Source: Chryseobacterium phosphatilyticum (lineage in GTDB: Bacteria > Bacteroidota > Bacteroidia > Flavobacteriales > Weeksellaceae). From it: a stretch of 64,000 bases of DNA. The notes below the pieces were generated by a model. It was given only the letters and a program-made list of their open reading frames with translations. It was not told the DNA's origin and made no database searches. Below, piece by piece: positions 8,382 to 17,457 of this stretch. Numbering within the stretch: position 1 is the first letter of the stretch; each line of letters opens with the position of its first letter. Position numbers and translations under genes: made by a program. Where the stretch lies: NCBI RefSeq assembly GCF_002899825.2, contig NZ_PPED02000001.1:620001-684000 (forward strand), given 5' to 3'.

Positions 8382-9374
8382 ATGAAAAATCAAAGAAAAC
8401 CTCCTTTTTTCGGAGAAACAGTTGTCATTACCGGAGCTTCCAGTGGAATTGGTAAGGCTACAGCAGAAGCGTTTGCAAAACAAGGTGCAGATCTTGTTCT
8501 TGCAGCACGTGGTGAAGATGCTCTTAAAGAAACAGCTGAAATATGCAGAAAATTAGGAGCTACAGTGATCGCTGTACCTACAGATACATCTGTAGCGACA
8601 GAGGTACAGAATTTAGTAAATGAAGCTCTGGAATTTAGTGGAAAAATTGATTACTGGGTGAATAATGCCGGTGTTCTGGCTTTTGGAAAATTTGAAGAAA
8701 TACCAGTAGAAGTGACAGATCAGATTATTAAGACAAATTTATTAGGATACATGCATTCTGCCCATGCCATATTACCTGTTTTTAAAAAACAGAAACGAGG
8801 TGTTTTACTTAATAATATTTCTATTGGAGGATGGATGCCTGCGCCTTACGGAACAGCCTATACGGCTTCAAAATATGGAGTTCGGGGAATGGTGGAAACC
8901 CTTCAGGGAGAGGTTTCAGATTATCCGGATATTCATATTTGTGCTTTATATCCGGGATTTCAGAAATCTTCAGGCATAGATCATGCAGCTAATTATTCAG
9001 GAATAAAACTGAGCACTCCTCCCCCTGCGTTTGATCCACGTAAGCTTGCCAATTCTATTGTAAAGATGGCCAAAAATCCTACTGACGTTTATTATCCAGA
9101 CTGGTCTGCTGTTATTTTTAAAAATTTATATGAAATATTTCCGGGTGTGGTCCGCTATGTTTCATCAGCAGGGATGCGATGTGTAATAAAAAAGGCTCAT
9201 AAGGACCAAAATTCAACAGGTAATATTCTGGCACCTTCAAGAGGCAATACCGGGATTGATGGAAGAACTTTATTTTCAGTTTCTTCCCGCACCATAACAT
9301 GGATTATTGCCGGTACCGCCGGAATCATAGGAGCGGGATTATTATTTTCAGGAAAATCTAAAAAAATCCGATAA
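8382..9374 (+). CDS. Short-chain dehydrogenase/reductase with C-terminal membrane anchor
   Basis: 330 aa. The classical SDR core (about 12-205) shows the NAD(P) motif TGASSGIGKA, the structural NNAG, the catalytic Ser in NNISIGG and YTASK (YxxxK). An extension of about 100 residues follows the core and finishes with a single hydrophobic span (TITWIIAGTAGIIGAGLLF) before a basic tail, so the enzyme is likely tethered to the membrane with its catalytic domain in the cytoplasm. The substrate is unknown; long-chain ketones or quinone-like lipids are possible given the anchor and the NDH-2 neighbour 12 nt upstream. About 140 nt separate it from the ClC channel gene. Confidence 0.88.
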   Translation: MKNQRKPPFFGETVVITGASSGIGKATAEAFAKQGADLVLAARGEDALKETAEICRKLGATVIAVPTDTSVATEVQNLVNEALEFSGKIDYWVNNAGVLAFGKFEEIPVEVTDQIIKTNLLGYMHSAHAILPVFKKQKRGVLLNNISIGGWMPAPYGTAYTASKYGVRGMVETLQGEVSDYPDIHICALYPGFQKSSGIDHAANYSGIKLSTPPPAFDPRKLANSIVKMAKNPTDVYYPDWSAVIFKNLYEIFPGVVRYVSSAGMRCVIKKAHKDQNSTGNILAPSRGNTGIDGRTLFSVSSRTITWIIAGTAGIIGAGLLFSGKSKKIR

Positions 9375-9515
9375 ACAGGCGATTCAGTCTCAATTATAAA
9401 GGGTGTAGCCCGACAATTTTAAGGGAATGACTAAGCCTTGGCAGGTATTTTTGCCATATATTTCATAAATTTACACAGCAATATCAATTTGGGTATCGCA
9501 TTAAAAGTTTCTACA

Positions 9516-11363
9516 GTGAAAATTCACAACAAAAAAAAATACCTCAGTTTCCTTAAATTTAAAAGAGATTTCCAAAAATACGGCCTGGAAAAGGCACGGA
9601 GCTACGAGCTTATTCTCCACTGGCTGAACAACAGATTAAGCAGAAACCAGTTTCTTGTCCTTTCCGGAATTTTGGTGGGCTGTACGGCAGGGCTTGCCGG
9701 AGTTATTTTAAAAACACTGGTACACAATATTCATTATTTCATTACCAATAAAGTTCATTTTGAATACCAGATCTTATTCTATATTGTTTTTCCCTTTTTA
9801 GGAATTGTCCTGACAACAATGATCGTTCTGACTTTGTTTAAAGGACAGGATCGAAAAGGAATCGGGGCTATTCTCTATGAGATTGCTCAAAACTCCAGTA
9901 TTGTGGCTTCGGTAAAAATGTATTCTCAGGTTATTCAGAGTGCGATTACAGTTGGTTTGGGAGGATCTGCCGGATTAGAGAGTCCGATCGCAGTTACAGG
10001 TGCAGCTATTGGCTCCAATTATGCCCAGACCTACAGGCTCAGTTACAAAGAACGCACTTTATTATTGGCTGCGGGAGCTACGGCAGGGATTGCATCAGCA
10101 TTCAATGCTCCAATTGCCGGGATTATGTTTGCCTTTGAAATTTTACTGACGGGAGTTGTTTTTACAGACTTTATTCCCCTTGTGGTTGCTGCAGTGTGTG
10201 GAAGCCTTTTATCCAGAATTTTATTACAGGAAGACATTCTCTTCAGGTTTTATACGAGAGAGGCTTTCAATTATAAGAATCTGCCTTATTACCTTATTCT
10301 GGGACTCGTAACCGGGTTGTATGCCCGTTATTTTGTAATCATTTCTCAAAAAGTGGAACATTTTATCAAAGGTCTTCAGCTTTCAAGAATGCGTAAGGCA
10401 ATGTTTGGAGGTGCTGTGCTTTCCTTTCTTTGTGTTCTTTTCCCTCCATTATTTGGGGAAGGATATGACATTGTGAAAGCTTTTACCAACGGAAATACCC
10501 ACTCCATTATTGAAAACAGTTTTTTCAGATATTTTGAGATCGGAGAGTGGACAATTATTATATTTTTAGTGTTGGTTTTACTTTTAAAGGCATTTGCTAC
10601 TTCTTTCACTATTTTCAGTGGCGGAAATGGTGGTAACTTTGCTCCTTCCCTCTTTGCGGGTGGTACTTTAGGATATTTGTTTGCCTTAGTTTGTCAACAT
10701 ATCGGGTTTACAGATGTTCCGGTAACCAACCTTGTTCTTGTAGGAATGGCCGGAGCTATGAGTGGTGTTTTGTATGCGCCGCTTACAGCCATATTCCTGA
10801 TCGCTGAATCTAGTTTTGGGTATGATTTGTTTATTCCTCTCATGATCGTTTCTATAATCTCCTATCTTATTGCCAAATGGTTTTCAACGATCTCTCCGGA
10901 ACTTAAATCTTTAGCAGATGAAGGGAAAATTTTCACCAACAAACATGATAAAAACCTGCTTTTTGCTTTGAGAACAGAAGATTTCATTGATCAATATTCA
11001 CAAATCATTAATGAGAATGCCTCTATCACAGAGTTATTTGAACTTGTAAAAAGCGGAAATAAAAATATTTATGCCATTGTGGATGAAAACAAGAAGCTCA
11101 AGGGTATTCTTACTCTGGATGATATAAGACCTTATCTTTTTAATCAGGAAATGGATTCTTTACAGACCGTATCCCAAATTATGAAAACTCCTCCAGCAAT
11201 CCTTCATCGTGAGAATAAACCACTGGATATCCTGCAGACGTTTGATGACACAGGAGTATGGAACCTTCCGGTAGTGAGTGCCAGTAATGATTTTATAGGA
11301 TTTATTTCAAAATCCTCAATATTGATGAGTTATAGACAGCTGTTAAAAGAATATTCTGATTAA
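9516..11363 (+). CDS. ClC-family chloride channel/transporter with CBS domains
   Basis: 615 aa if started at GTG 9516. The same frame opens earlier at TTG 9438, but those 26 residues lie over a plausible promoter (TTG at 9438-9440, TATATTTC at 9457-9464), so the GTG is preferred. The membrane part (about 40-440) has ClC signatures: GLGGSAGLESPIAVTGAAIG for the selectivity-filter GSxGxExP loop, a second GGNGGNFAPSLFAGG loop, and Gly-rich helix ends. The C-terminal about 125 residues form two CBS repeats (ASITELFELV..., then SQIMKTPPAIL...), which usually bind adenine nucleotides. It moves chloride, perhaps in exchange for protons, across the inner membrane. A strong hairpin terminator follows 7 nt after the stop. 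Confidence 0.9.
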   Translation: MKIHNKKKYLSFLKFKRDFQKYGLEKARSYELILHWLNNRLSRNQFLVLSGILVGCTAGLAGVILKTLVHNIHYFITNKVHFEYQILFYIVFPFLGIVLTTMIVLTLFKGQDRKGIGAILYEIAQNSSIVASVKMYSQVIQSAITVGLGGSAGLESPIAVTGAAIGSNYAQTYRLSYKERTLLLAAGATAGIASAFNAPIAGIMFAFEILLTGVVFTDFIPLVVAAVCGSLLSRILLQEDILFRFYTREAFNYKNLPYYLILGLVTGLYARYFVIISQKVEHFIKGLQLSRMRKAMFGGAVLSFLCVLFPPLFGEGYDIVKAFTNGNTHSIIENSFFRYFEIGEWTIIIFLVLVLLLKAFATSFTIFSGGNGGNFAPSLFAGGTLGYLFALVCQHIGFTDVPVTNLVLVGMAGAMSGVLYAPLTAIFLIAESSFGYDLFIPLMIVSIISYLIAKWFSTISPELKSLADEGKIFTNKHDKNLLFALRTEDFIDQYSQIINENASITELFELVKSGNKNIYAIVDENKKLKGILTLDDIRPYLFNQEMDSLQTVSQIMKTPPAILHRENKPLDILQTFDDTGVWNLPVVSASNDFIGFISKSSILMSYRQLLKEYSD

Positions 11364-11370
11364 CTATAAA

Positions 11371-11404
11371 AGCCTCCGTTCAGTTTTAAACGGAGGCTTT
11401 TTTT
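11371..11404. terminator. Bidirectional rho-independent terminator
   Basis: A 10-bp perfect stem (AGCCTCCGTT, 11371-11380, with AACGGAGGCT, 11389-11398) and 8-nt loop are followed by a T-run to 11404 and preceded by an A-run. It can therefore stop the ClC gene from the left and the convergent aldo/keto reductase from the right. Confidence 0.92.
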
Positions 11405-11425
11405 ATCTAACAATGAACAATCCGA

Positions 11426-12373
11426 TTAATACCGGCTCGCTTCATTAAGCAAGTCAACATCTTCTTTATCTAAAACCAATTTTGGAGCATTGAATAATGT
11501 TTCAAGCTGTGTGGCACTTGTAGCACTTACTATAGGTGCCGTGATCAATGGATTGGCTAATAGCCATGCCAATGCCACAGTACTTTGTTGTGTGTGATGT
11601 TTTTCACTGATCTGATCCAAAGCTTTTAAAACACCAAGGCCTTTTTCGTTGAGATACTTTCTGACTCCTTCTCCTCTGGCACTTTTTGCAAAATCTGCTT
11701 CATTACGGTATTTACCTGTTAAGAAACCTGCGGCCAAAGACCAATATGGGAATACACTCAAATCAAATTGTTCTACTAAAGGAGCATAGTTTTTCTCAAA
11801 ACCTTCTCTTTCCATTATATTGTAATGAGGTTGCAGCGCTACATATTTTGGAAGGTTGTTCTTTTCCGAAGCTTCGAATGATGCCTTCAAACGCTCAGGT
11901 GAAAGATTGGAAGCTGCAATATACCTTACCTTTCCTGCTTTAATGATTTGATCATAGGCAGAAAGCGTTTCTTCTACCGGTGTGGTATGGTCATCAAAAT
12001 GGGTATAATAAATATCGATATGATCTGTCTGCAGCCTTTGCAGAGATTCATCTACCGACTTCAGGATGTGTTTCTTGCTGATGTCGAAACCATGCTCCTT
12101 CGTTTCTGAACCTACTTTAGTTGCCAATACAATATCTTTACGATTGGAACGGCTTTTCATCCATTTCCCGATAATTTCCTCAGATTGTCCGCCTCTGCCG
12201 TTCACCCACCAGGAATAAGTATCTGCAGTGTCTACAAAATTAAACCCGGCTTGGGAAAACTGATCCAATATATCAAAGGACTGTTTTTCGTCTAATGTCC
12301 ATCCAAAAACATTTCCTCCAAAGTTGATAGGTGCTACTGCTAAATCGGTATTTTTGATCTTTCTTTTTTCCAT
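11426..12373 (-). CDS. Aldo/keto reductase
   Basis: 315 aa starting at ATG 12373. The barrel family motifs are present: NFGGNVFGW at the first strand, Asp and Tyr in VDTADTYSWW, Lys in ATKVG and His in YYTHFDD, with the NADPH-binding end SATSATQLETL. This arrangement resembles the YajO/YdhF-like aldo/keto reductases acting on aldehydes or sugars. It is the second family member within 6 kb but differs too much from the 5943-6932 copy to be a recent duplication. It stands alone, convergent with the ClC gene, sharing the terminator at 11371-11404. Specificity cannot be assigned. Confidence 0.88.
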   Translation of the reverse strand: MEKRKIKNTDLAVAPINFGGNVFGWTLDEKQSFDILDQFSQAGFNFVDTADTYSWWVNGRGGQSEEIIGKWMKSRSNRKDIVLATKVGSETKEHGFDISKKHILKSVDESLQRLQTDHIDIYYTHFDDHTTPVEETLSAYDQIIKAGKVRYIAASNLSPERLKASFEASEKNNLPKYVALQPHYNIMEREGFEKNYAPLVEQFDLSVFPYWSLAAGFLTGKYRNEADFAKSARGEGVRKYLNEKGLGVLKALDQISEKHHTQQSTVALAWLLANPLITAPIVSATSATQLETLFNAPKLVLDKEDVDLLNEASRY

Positions 12374-12714
12374 AAAATAATCTGTTATTATAAATACTAA
12401 AGAGCATCTAAGGTAAGGATTATCCCGTGCTTACGGATATTCAAAATAACCATTCCAGCCATAGTTATTATAAATAGAAATTGATGCTTCAATCATTTTT
12501 TTTGTGTAGTGCTAATATTTTTTTCCATTTATAAGAAGAATAAAATAAAATTTTTCTTTTATTTAAAAATACATTAGGTTCTTTTTCTATTTGCGAAATA
12601 TGTAATCTGTTTTTTATCATAATTTTTTAAAATTAACATATCTTTAAACTGTTTAAGAATCTTTTTAAATAGTTTTATGACTTTATAATGTACTGAAAAA
12701 TTTGTCTTCACCTG
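12374..12714. other. 341-nt intergenic region upstream of divergent aldo/keto reductase and sigma factor genes
   Basis: Very AT-rich. It must hold promoters for both flanking genes, but I see no convincing TTG-N19-TAnnTTTG pair, no RNA gene and no long repeat. Runs of T and A (12498-12580) may be bent DNA. Confidence 0.5.
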
Positions 12715-13191
12715 ATGGATCCGTTCGAGAAAATATATTCTGAATATAAACATAGAGTTTACTTCTTCGTTAAGAAATACATTCAAAAAGACGAGGATGC
12801 AGAAGATATGGTTCAGGATATTTTCATGCATGTCTGGAAACATATAGATAAAACGACTCAAATTCCTCCTGAAGCGATTATCTTCAAGACCTGCAAACAA
12901 GAGATTTCTAATTTTTATCGCAAAAACAAGTTATCATTTATCTTTACCGAATCTGAAATGGTGAGTACAGAAGAAAACGACACTTTCGACGAAAGTAGCC
13001 GTGAAGAGCAGATATCCCGGCTTGAAAATCTTTTAGAAAAATTACCTCAAAAAACAAAGCAGCTATTTATCCAACACAAAGTTGAAAATATAAGTTATTC
13101 TCAATTAGCAAAAGAAAATAACGTTTCGAAAACAGCTATCAGCAAACAGATAAACAAAGCTCTAACCTTTCTGAGAGGCAATCTGCATTAG
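12715..13191 (+). CDS. ECF-type RNA polymerase sigma factor (FecI-like)
   Basis: 158 aa, short as expected for ECF sigma factors. Region 2 (about 5-70) contains YKHRVYFFVKKYIQKDEDAE and DMVQDIFMHVWKH, which contact core polymerase and the -10 element. Region 4 (about 100-155) shows LPQKTKQLFI followed by a helix-turn-helix (YSQLAKENNVSKTAISKQI). It is followed 117 nt later by a FecR-type anti-sigma gene and then by a SusC with an STN domain, the standard order for cell-surface signalling in Bacteroidetes. It should activate the downstream SusCD-GDPD genes when the outer-membrane receptor binds its ligand. The ATG at 12715 gives the usual N-terminus. Confidence 0.92.
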   Translation: MDPFEKIYSEYKHRVYFFVKKYIQKDEDAEDMVQDIFMHVWKHIDKTTQIPPEAIIFKTCKQEISNFYRKNKLSFIFTESEMVSTEENDTFDESSREEQISRLENLLEKLPQKTKQLFIQHKVENISYSQLAKENNVSKTAISKQINKALTFLRGNLH

Positions 13192-13307
13192 GTAATTTTC
13201 ACCAATCAATATGAACAAATTGTTAATTCTTAATTTTTGGGGTGAACGATTTTACTTTTCTGTGTATTTATTATAAAATGGTTTGAATACAATCATGGTG
13301 TCAGCGT

Positions 13308-14129
13308 ATGAGCTTAGAAAAAGAATTTGAAGAGAACTGGAAAACTGTTTCTGAGGAGCAAAATAAAATTGATGCAATAACAGATCGTAAAATCTGGGAC
13401 GGTATCCGTTATAAAATCAGAAAAAAAAGAAATATCCAAAAATGGTATTGGGCAGCAGCTATTGTTGTTCCCCTTTTTATTTTTTTAATAGTGTATAACA
13501 ACGTTCAGAACATTTCCATTCCAAAAGAGAGAACTTATGTTTATGAAAGTCTGGAGGCTTCAAAAAACATTCAACTACCAGATGGAAGTATCATTAAGTT
13601 ATTACCACACAGCAAGTTGATTTTAAGCAAAAATTTTGGGGATAAAGGAAGGGACATTGTCTTTACAGGACAGGCAAATTTTAATATTGCCAAAGATAAA
13701 ACAAGACCGTTCAGAATCAATGCAGGAGATTTTCATGTACAGGTTTTGGGAACTCAATTCTTTTTAGATCAGAAGTCTCAGGAAAAAAAAGTGGAACTCT
13801 TTGAAGGAAAAGTAAAGGTAGAGCATTTGGGGAAAATCACCTATCTCCTGCCAAAAGAAATCTGGATGAGTGATAATGATCATTCCAACTATCATTATTA
13901 CAGCCAGGAAAAGCAAATGAGCTTTTCATTTAGCAATTCAAGGTATTCTGAAGCAATTAAACAGCTTGAAAAAACGTACTATGTAAGGATATCTTATCCT
14001 GACCAATATAAAGACAGGATTGTAAGTGGCTCATTTACAGGGGACCTTAATAACATCCTCTCTATCATCAGTTATCCGTTTAATTTAAAAATAGAAAAAA
14101 ATAATGCAACAGAAATAGTACTAAAATAA
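13308..14129 (+). CDS. FecR-family anti-sigma factor / signal transducer
   Basis: 273 aa. A cytoplasmic N-terminus of about 43 residues (for sigma binding) contains a basic stretch (KIRKKRNIQK). One membrane span follows (WYWAAAIVVPLFIFLIVY, about 45-62). The periplasmic part has the FecR domain (about 85-180: SIIKLLPHSKLILSKNFG, FRINAGDFHVQVLGTQFF) and a C-terminal DUF4974-like domain (about 200-272) ending in FNLKIEKNNATEIVLK. It would relay the state of the SusC STN domain to the ECF sigma factor encoded just upstream. The stop is 85 nt before SusC, with a perfect hairpin in between. Confidence 0.92.
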   Translation: MSLEKEFEENWKTVSEEQNKIDAITDRKIWDGIRYKIRKKRNIQKWYWAAAIVVPLFIFLIVYNNVQNISIPKERTYVYESLEASKNIQLPDGSIIKLLPHSKLILSKNFGDKGRDIVFTGQANFNIAKDKTRPFRINAGDFHVQVLGTQFFLDQKSQEKKVELFEGKVKVEHLGKITYLLPKEIWMSDNDHSNYHYYSQEKQMSFSFSNSRYSEAIKQLEKTYYVRISYPDQYKDRIVSGSFTGDLNNILSIISYPFNLKIEKNNATEIVLK

Positions 14130-14133
14130 AGAA

Positions 14134-14159
14134 GCATCGATAATGGGGGTTATCGATGC
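14134..14159 (+). other. Perfect 10-bp intercistronic hairpin without a T-run
   Basis: GCATCGATAA (14134-14143) pairs perfectly with TTATCGATGC (14150-14159) around a TGGGGG loop. No U-tract follows, so it is not a standard terminator. It could be an mRNA processing or stabilising hairpin that lets the SusC message be more abundant than the regulator message, or a protein-binding palindrome. Confidence 0.6.
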
Positions 14160-14214
14160 GGATTTAATCAACTTAAAAACCTATAGAAAGTTTAAAAATT
14201 AATATTGCGAATTT

Positions 14215-17200
14215 ATGAAAAAAACAGCAATTAGTATTGCTATGCTCGGGACTTTATCTATTTCTCAGCCTTTATTTGCTTCAGAAATATTTCCTCATAT
14301 GCATGCTGCCCATTCGACCACTCCACCTCTTACCAAAGTACTGGAAAAGCTGAGCAAAACAACAAAAACACAATTCTTTTATTCGGTATCAGATCTTCAG
14401 GATATTATGGTGGATGATAAGGATGTCGATTACGCCTCCTTACAGCACACAATGGATTATCTAAAAAAGAATTATCCGATTGAATTTACCATTCAAAATA
14501 ACATGGTATCTGTAAGAAGAACTTCAAAGAAAACTGAACGGAAAAACAGTATTATAACAAGTAATATTGCTAAAAATGATACGGTTGTCAATAAAGAGAA
14601 AAAAATTGATGAGGTAGTATTGGTAGGTTATGGAAAGCAAAATAAAAAGGATGTTTCAGGTTCTATCGCTTCCCTTGGAGAAAAGGATCTGAAAAGTGTG
14701 GCTTCAGGTAATTTTGGAGACATGATTGCAGGAAAGGCTACCGGAATACAGACTACTTCGGCAAACGCCGGCCCAGGATCTTCTCCCAGTATTCGTATCC
14801 GCGGAATCGGAACTCTGACTGCAGGGGCCAATCCATTAATTGTGGTAGATGGGTTTCCTTTAACAGAAGGAACAAATTTAAATTCAATAGATCCCAATTC
14901 AATTGCTTCGATAGACGTTCTTAAAGATGCCGCTTCTACAGCTATTTACGGATCGAGAGGAGCCAACGGAGTTATTCTGATCCAGACTAAAGAAGGGAAA
15001 AAAGGTAAACTGGAAGTAACTTTAGATTCATATTATGGAATCCAGACGAGGAGCGATAATGAGAAATTTGTCAATGCCTATGATATGGCAACCTTCATGA
15101 AAGAATCCCGGGACAATAATTACCTTTCGAAAGGAAGCAACAGAAGTATTTCTGATGATACAGCAACAAGGATTTCAAAAGGAGCTACGCTACGAGAACT
15201 TGTTCCTGACTATTTAACACCTTATCTGAACAGGCAACCCGGGCTCACCAGTACCGACTGGTACTCTACTGTATTAAAACCTGCTGCGATGAGCAATACT
15301 GCGCTGAATGTTCTGGGTGGAAGCGACAAAACAAAATATTCATTCACGGGAAGCTACCTGAATCAAAAAGGAATTTTAATTGGAACCGATTATGAAAAAT
15401 ATTCAGGGAATATCAATCTGGCGACCCAAATTACAGATCAATTGAAATTTGGGGTTTCAATGACTCCCTCTTTTTCAAAAGGAAGTCTGTTTGATATGGT
15501 CAATGGGGGAAGAACCTATAATCTCCTTCAGATGGCTACTACAATGTACCCTTTCTTTACTCCAAGAGATGCAAACGGCAATCTGATTATTTCCCAACAA
15601 ATAAAAGTAAATGGTCCTACAGACGGAGCTTTGGTAGAAAACCCCGTTGCTGTTGCAGAAATGACCAAAAGGAAGTATACTTTATTTAAAACCTTTGGAA
15701 ATATTTTCGCAGAATTGAATTTTCTGAAAGATTTCAAATATAAGGTTTCAGCAGGTGGTGATTATACAAGTTACGACTACAATTTCTTTAAACCTTCAAC
15801 AGTTGGAAGCTATAGAACTCCTGCAGATAAAGATGTTGCTTCAGCAAGCAGAACAGAATATATTACCAAGAATTACCTGATCGAAAATTTACTGACTTAT
15901 GATAAAAAGATTGATTATCATACCTTTAATTTCATTTTAGGACAATCTTATCAGGATGAAACGTCAACTCAAACAACAACTTTAGCCACCGGCTTTCCGG
16001 ATAACAGTATAGAGAATATTTCCGGTGGAACCTCATTTAAAGTGGATGTTAACCAGTATAAATGGACATTAATCTCCTATTTTACAAGATTCAATTATAC
16101 TTATAATAGCAAATACAGCTTAATGGCATCTTATCGAAGAGATGGATCATCGCGATTCGGCTCCAATTCCAAATGGGGCGATTTTTATGCTTTATCATTA
16201 GGATGGACGATAAGTAAAGAAACTTTTTTCCCGGAAAATAAATGGGTAGACCCTTTGAAGTTGAGATTCAGCTTGGGAACCAACGGGAATAATCAGATTC
16301 CAAACTTTGGTTCTCTATCACTGATGGAAAAAGAGAATTATGTTTTTGGAGGAATTTTGGTACCGGGTTACCGATCATCTACTGCCGCAAGCTTTGACCT
16401 TTCCTGGGAAAAATCAAAGTCTGTGAACTTTGGTATTGATTTCAGTTTGTTTCATAAATACTTAAGTGTATCAGCAGATTATTATATCCTGAACAGGAAT
16501 GGTTTGTTGCTTGATGTTCCTATTCCACAGCAGTCCGGCTACTCTACTTTACTTCAAAATATCGGTAAAATCAGAAACAGTGGATTAGAGATCCAGCTTT
16601 CATTAAAACCGATCCATGTGGGTGACGATTTTGAATACTCAAGCAGTTTTAGCTTTTCAACGAATAAAAACAAAGTATTGGCATTGGCTAACGGACAATC
16701 ACAGATTGTGGCTGGGGCCAACAACTTTGCAGTAACGAAAGTAGGCGGTTCTATTGCTGAAATGTATGGATATAATATTCTGGGAATTTATAAAACTCAG
16801 GAACAAATCAATAATTCTCCTCATATAGAAGGGACACAGGTTGGTGATTATATTATGGAAGACATTAACGGAGACGGAAAAATTGATGCTGATGATAAAA
16901 AAAGTTTTGGTTCAGGAATTCCAAAATACATCATGGGTTTTACCCATTCTTTCAGATATAAGAATTTTGATTTAAGCTTTACTTTGTATAGTGAGCTTGG
17001 CCGGAAAATTTATAATGGAGATCAGGTAAGCATTACCGAATCCGGAGAAGGGTTTGGAATTGCCACCCAGAATTATTTTGACAACAGATATAATCCGGTC
17101 AGCAATCCAAACGGAATCTACGCAATGCCCAATATGAACTTTTCAAATAACAGAAAAGAAGCGAGAACATCCAGTATCTTCTTTAAAAATGGAGATTATG

Positions 17201-17430
17201 TGAGACTGAGGTCTTTAAGGTTAGCCTATAATCTTCCTCAAAGTCTGATTTCAGCCCTAAAGGTAAAATCACTTCAAATCTATTTTGTAGGAAATAATCT
17301 CCTGACCTTTACTTCCTATAAAGGGCAGAATCTTGATGCTACTTCAGAAAGTATTCTTACACAGGGATATGACAATGGTTATTATCCTGTAGCAAGAGTA
17401 TATTCTTTTGGAATGAATATGAAGTTTTAA
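14215..17430 (+). CDS. SusC/RagA TonB-linked outer-membrane transporter with STN signalling domain
   Basis: 1071 aa. A signal peptide (1-23, ending PLFAS) leads to an STN domain (about 38-100, LTKVLEKLSKTTKTQFFYS), the part that talks to FecR proteins. The TonB-box-like IDEVVLVGYGKQ comes next (about 132-143) and then the SusC plug, with PSIRIRGIGTLTAGANPLIV and the motif LKDAASTAIYGSRGANGVI. The rest is the 22-strand barrel. The usual carboxypeptidase-like domain between STN and TonB box is absent. An EF-hand-like loop (EDINGDGKIDADDK, about 882) lies in the barrel region, as seen in other SusC proteins. It forms the pore for which the SusD 27 nt downstream is the lid. The adjacent GDPD genes suggest phosphodiester substrates. 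Confidence 0.95.
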   Translation: MKKTAISIAMLGTLSISQPLFASEIFPHMHAAHSTTPPLTKVLEKLSKTTKTQFFYSVSDLQDIMVDDKDVDYASLQHTMDYLKKNYPIEFTIQNNMVSVRRTSKKTERKNSIITSNIAKNDTVVNKEKKIDEVVLVGYGKQNKKDVSGSIASLGEKDLKSVASGNFGDMIAGKATGIQTTSANAGPGSSPSIRIRGIGTLTAGANPLIVVDGFPLTEGTNLNSIDPNSIASIDVLKDAASTAIYGSRGANGVILIQTKEGKKGKLEVTLDSYYGIQTRSDNEKFVNAYDMATFMKESRDNNYLSKGSNRSISDDTATRISKGATLRELVPDYLTPYLNRQPGLTSTDWYSTVLKPAAMSNTALNVLGGSDKTKYSFTGSYLNQKGILIGTDYEKYSGNINLATQITDQLKFGVSMTPSFSKGSLFDMVNGGRTYNLLQMATTMYPFFTPRDANGNLIISQQIKVNGPTDGALVENPVAVAEMTKRKYTLFKTFGNIFAELNFLKDFKYKVSAGGDYTSYDYNFFKPSTVGSYRTPADKDVASASRTEYITKNYLIENLLTYDKKIDYHTFNFILGQSYQDETSTQTTTLATGFPDNSIENISGGTSFKVDVNQYKWTLISYFTRFNYTYNSKYSLMASYRRDGSSRFGSNSKWGDFYALSLGWTISKETFFPENKWVDPLKLRFSLGTNGNNQIPNFGSLSLMEKENYVFGGILVPGYRSSTAASFDLSWEKSKSVNFGIDFSLFHKYLSVSADYYILNRNGLLLDVPIPQQSGYSTLLQNIGKIRNSGLEIQLSLKPIHVGDDFEYSSSFSFSTNKNKVLALANGQSQIVAGANNFAVTKVGGSIAEMYGYNILGIYKTQEQINNSPHIEGTQVGDYIMEDINGDGKIDADDKKSFGSGIPKYIMGFTHSFRYKNFDLSFTLYSELGRKIYNGDQVSITESGEGFGIATQNYFDNRYNPVSNPNGIYAMPNMNFSNNRKEARTSSIFFKNGDYVRLRSLRLAYNLPQSLISALKVKSLQIYFVGNNLLTFTSYKGQNLDATSESILTQGYDNGYYPVARVYSFGMNMKF

Positions 17431-17457
17431 ACAGAGTCTAACCTAAATATTTTAAAA

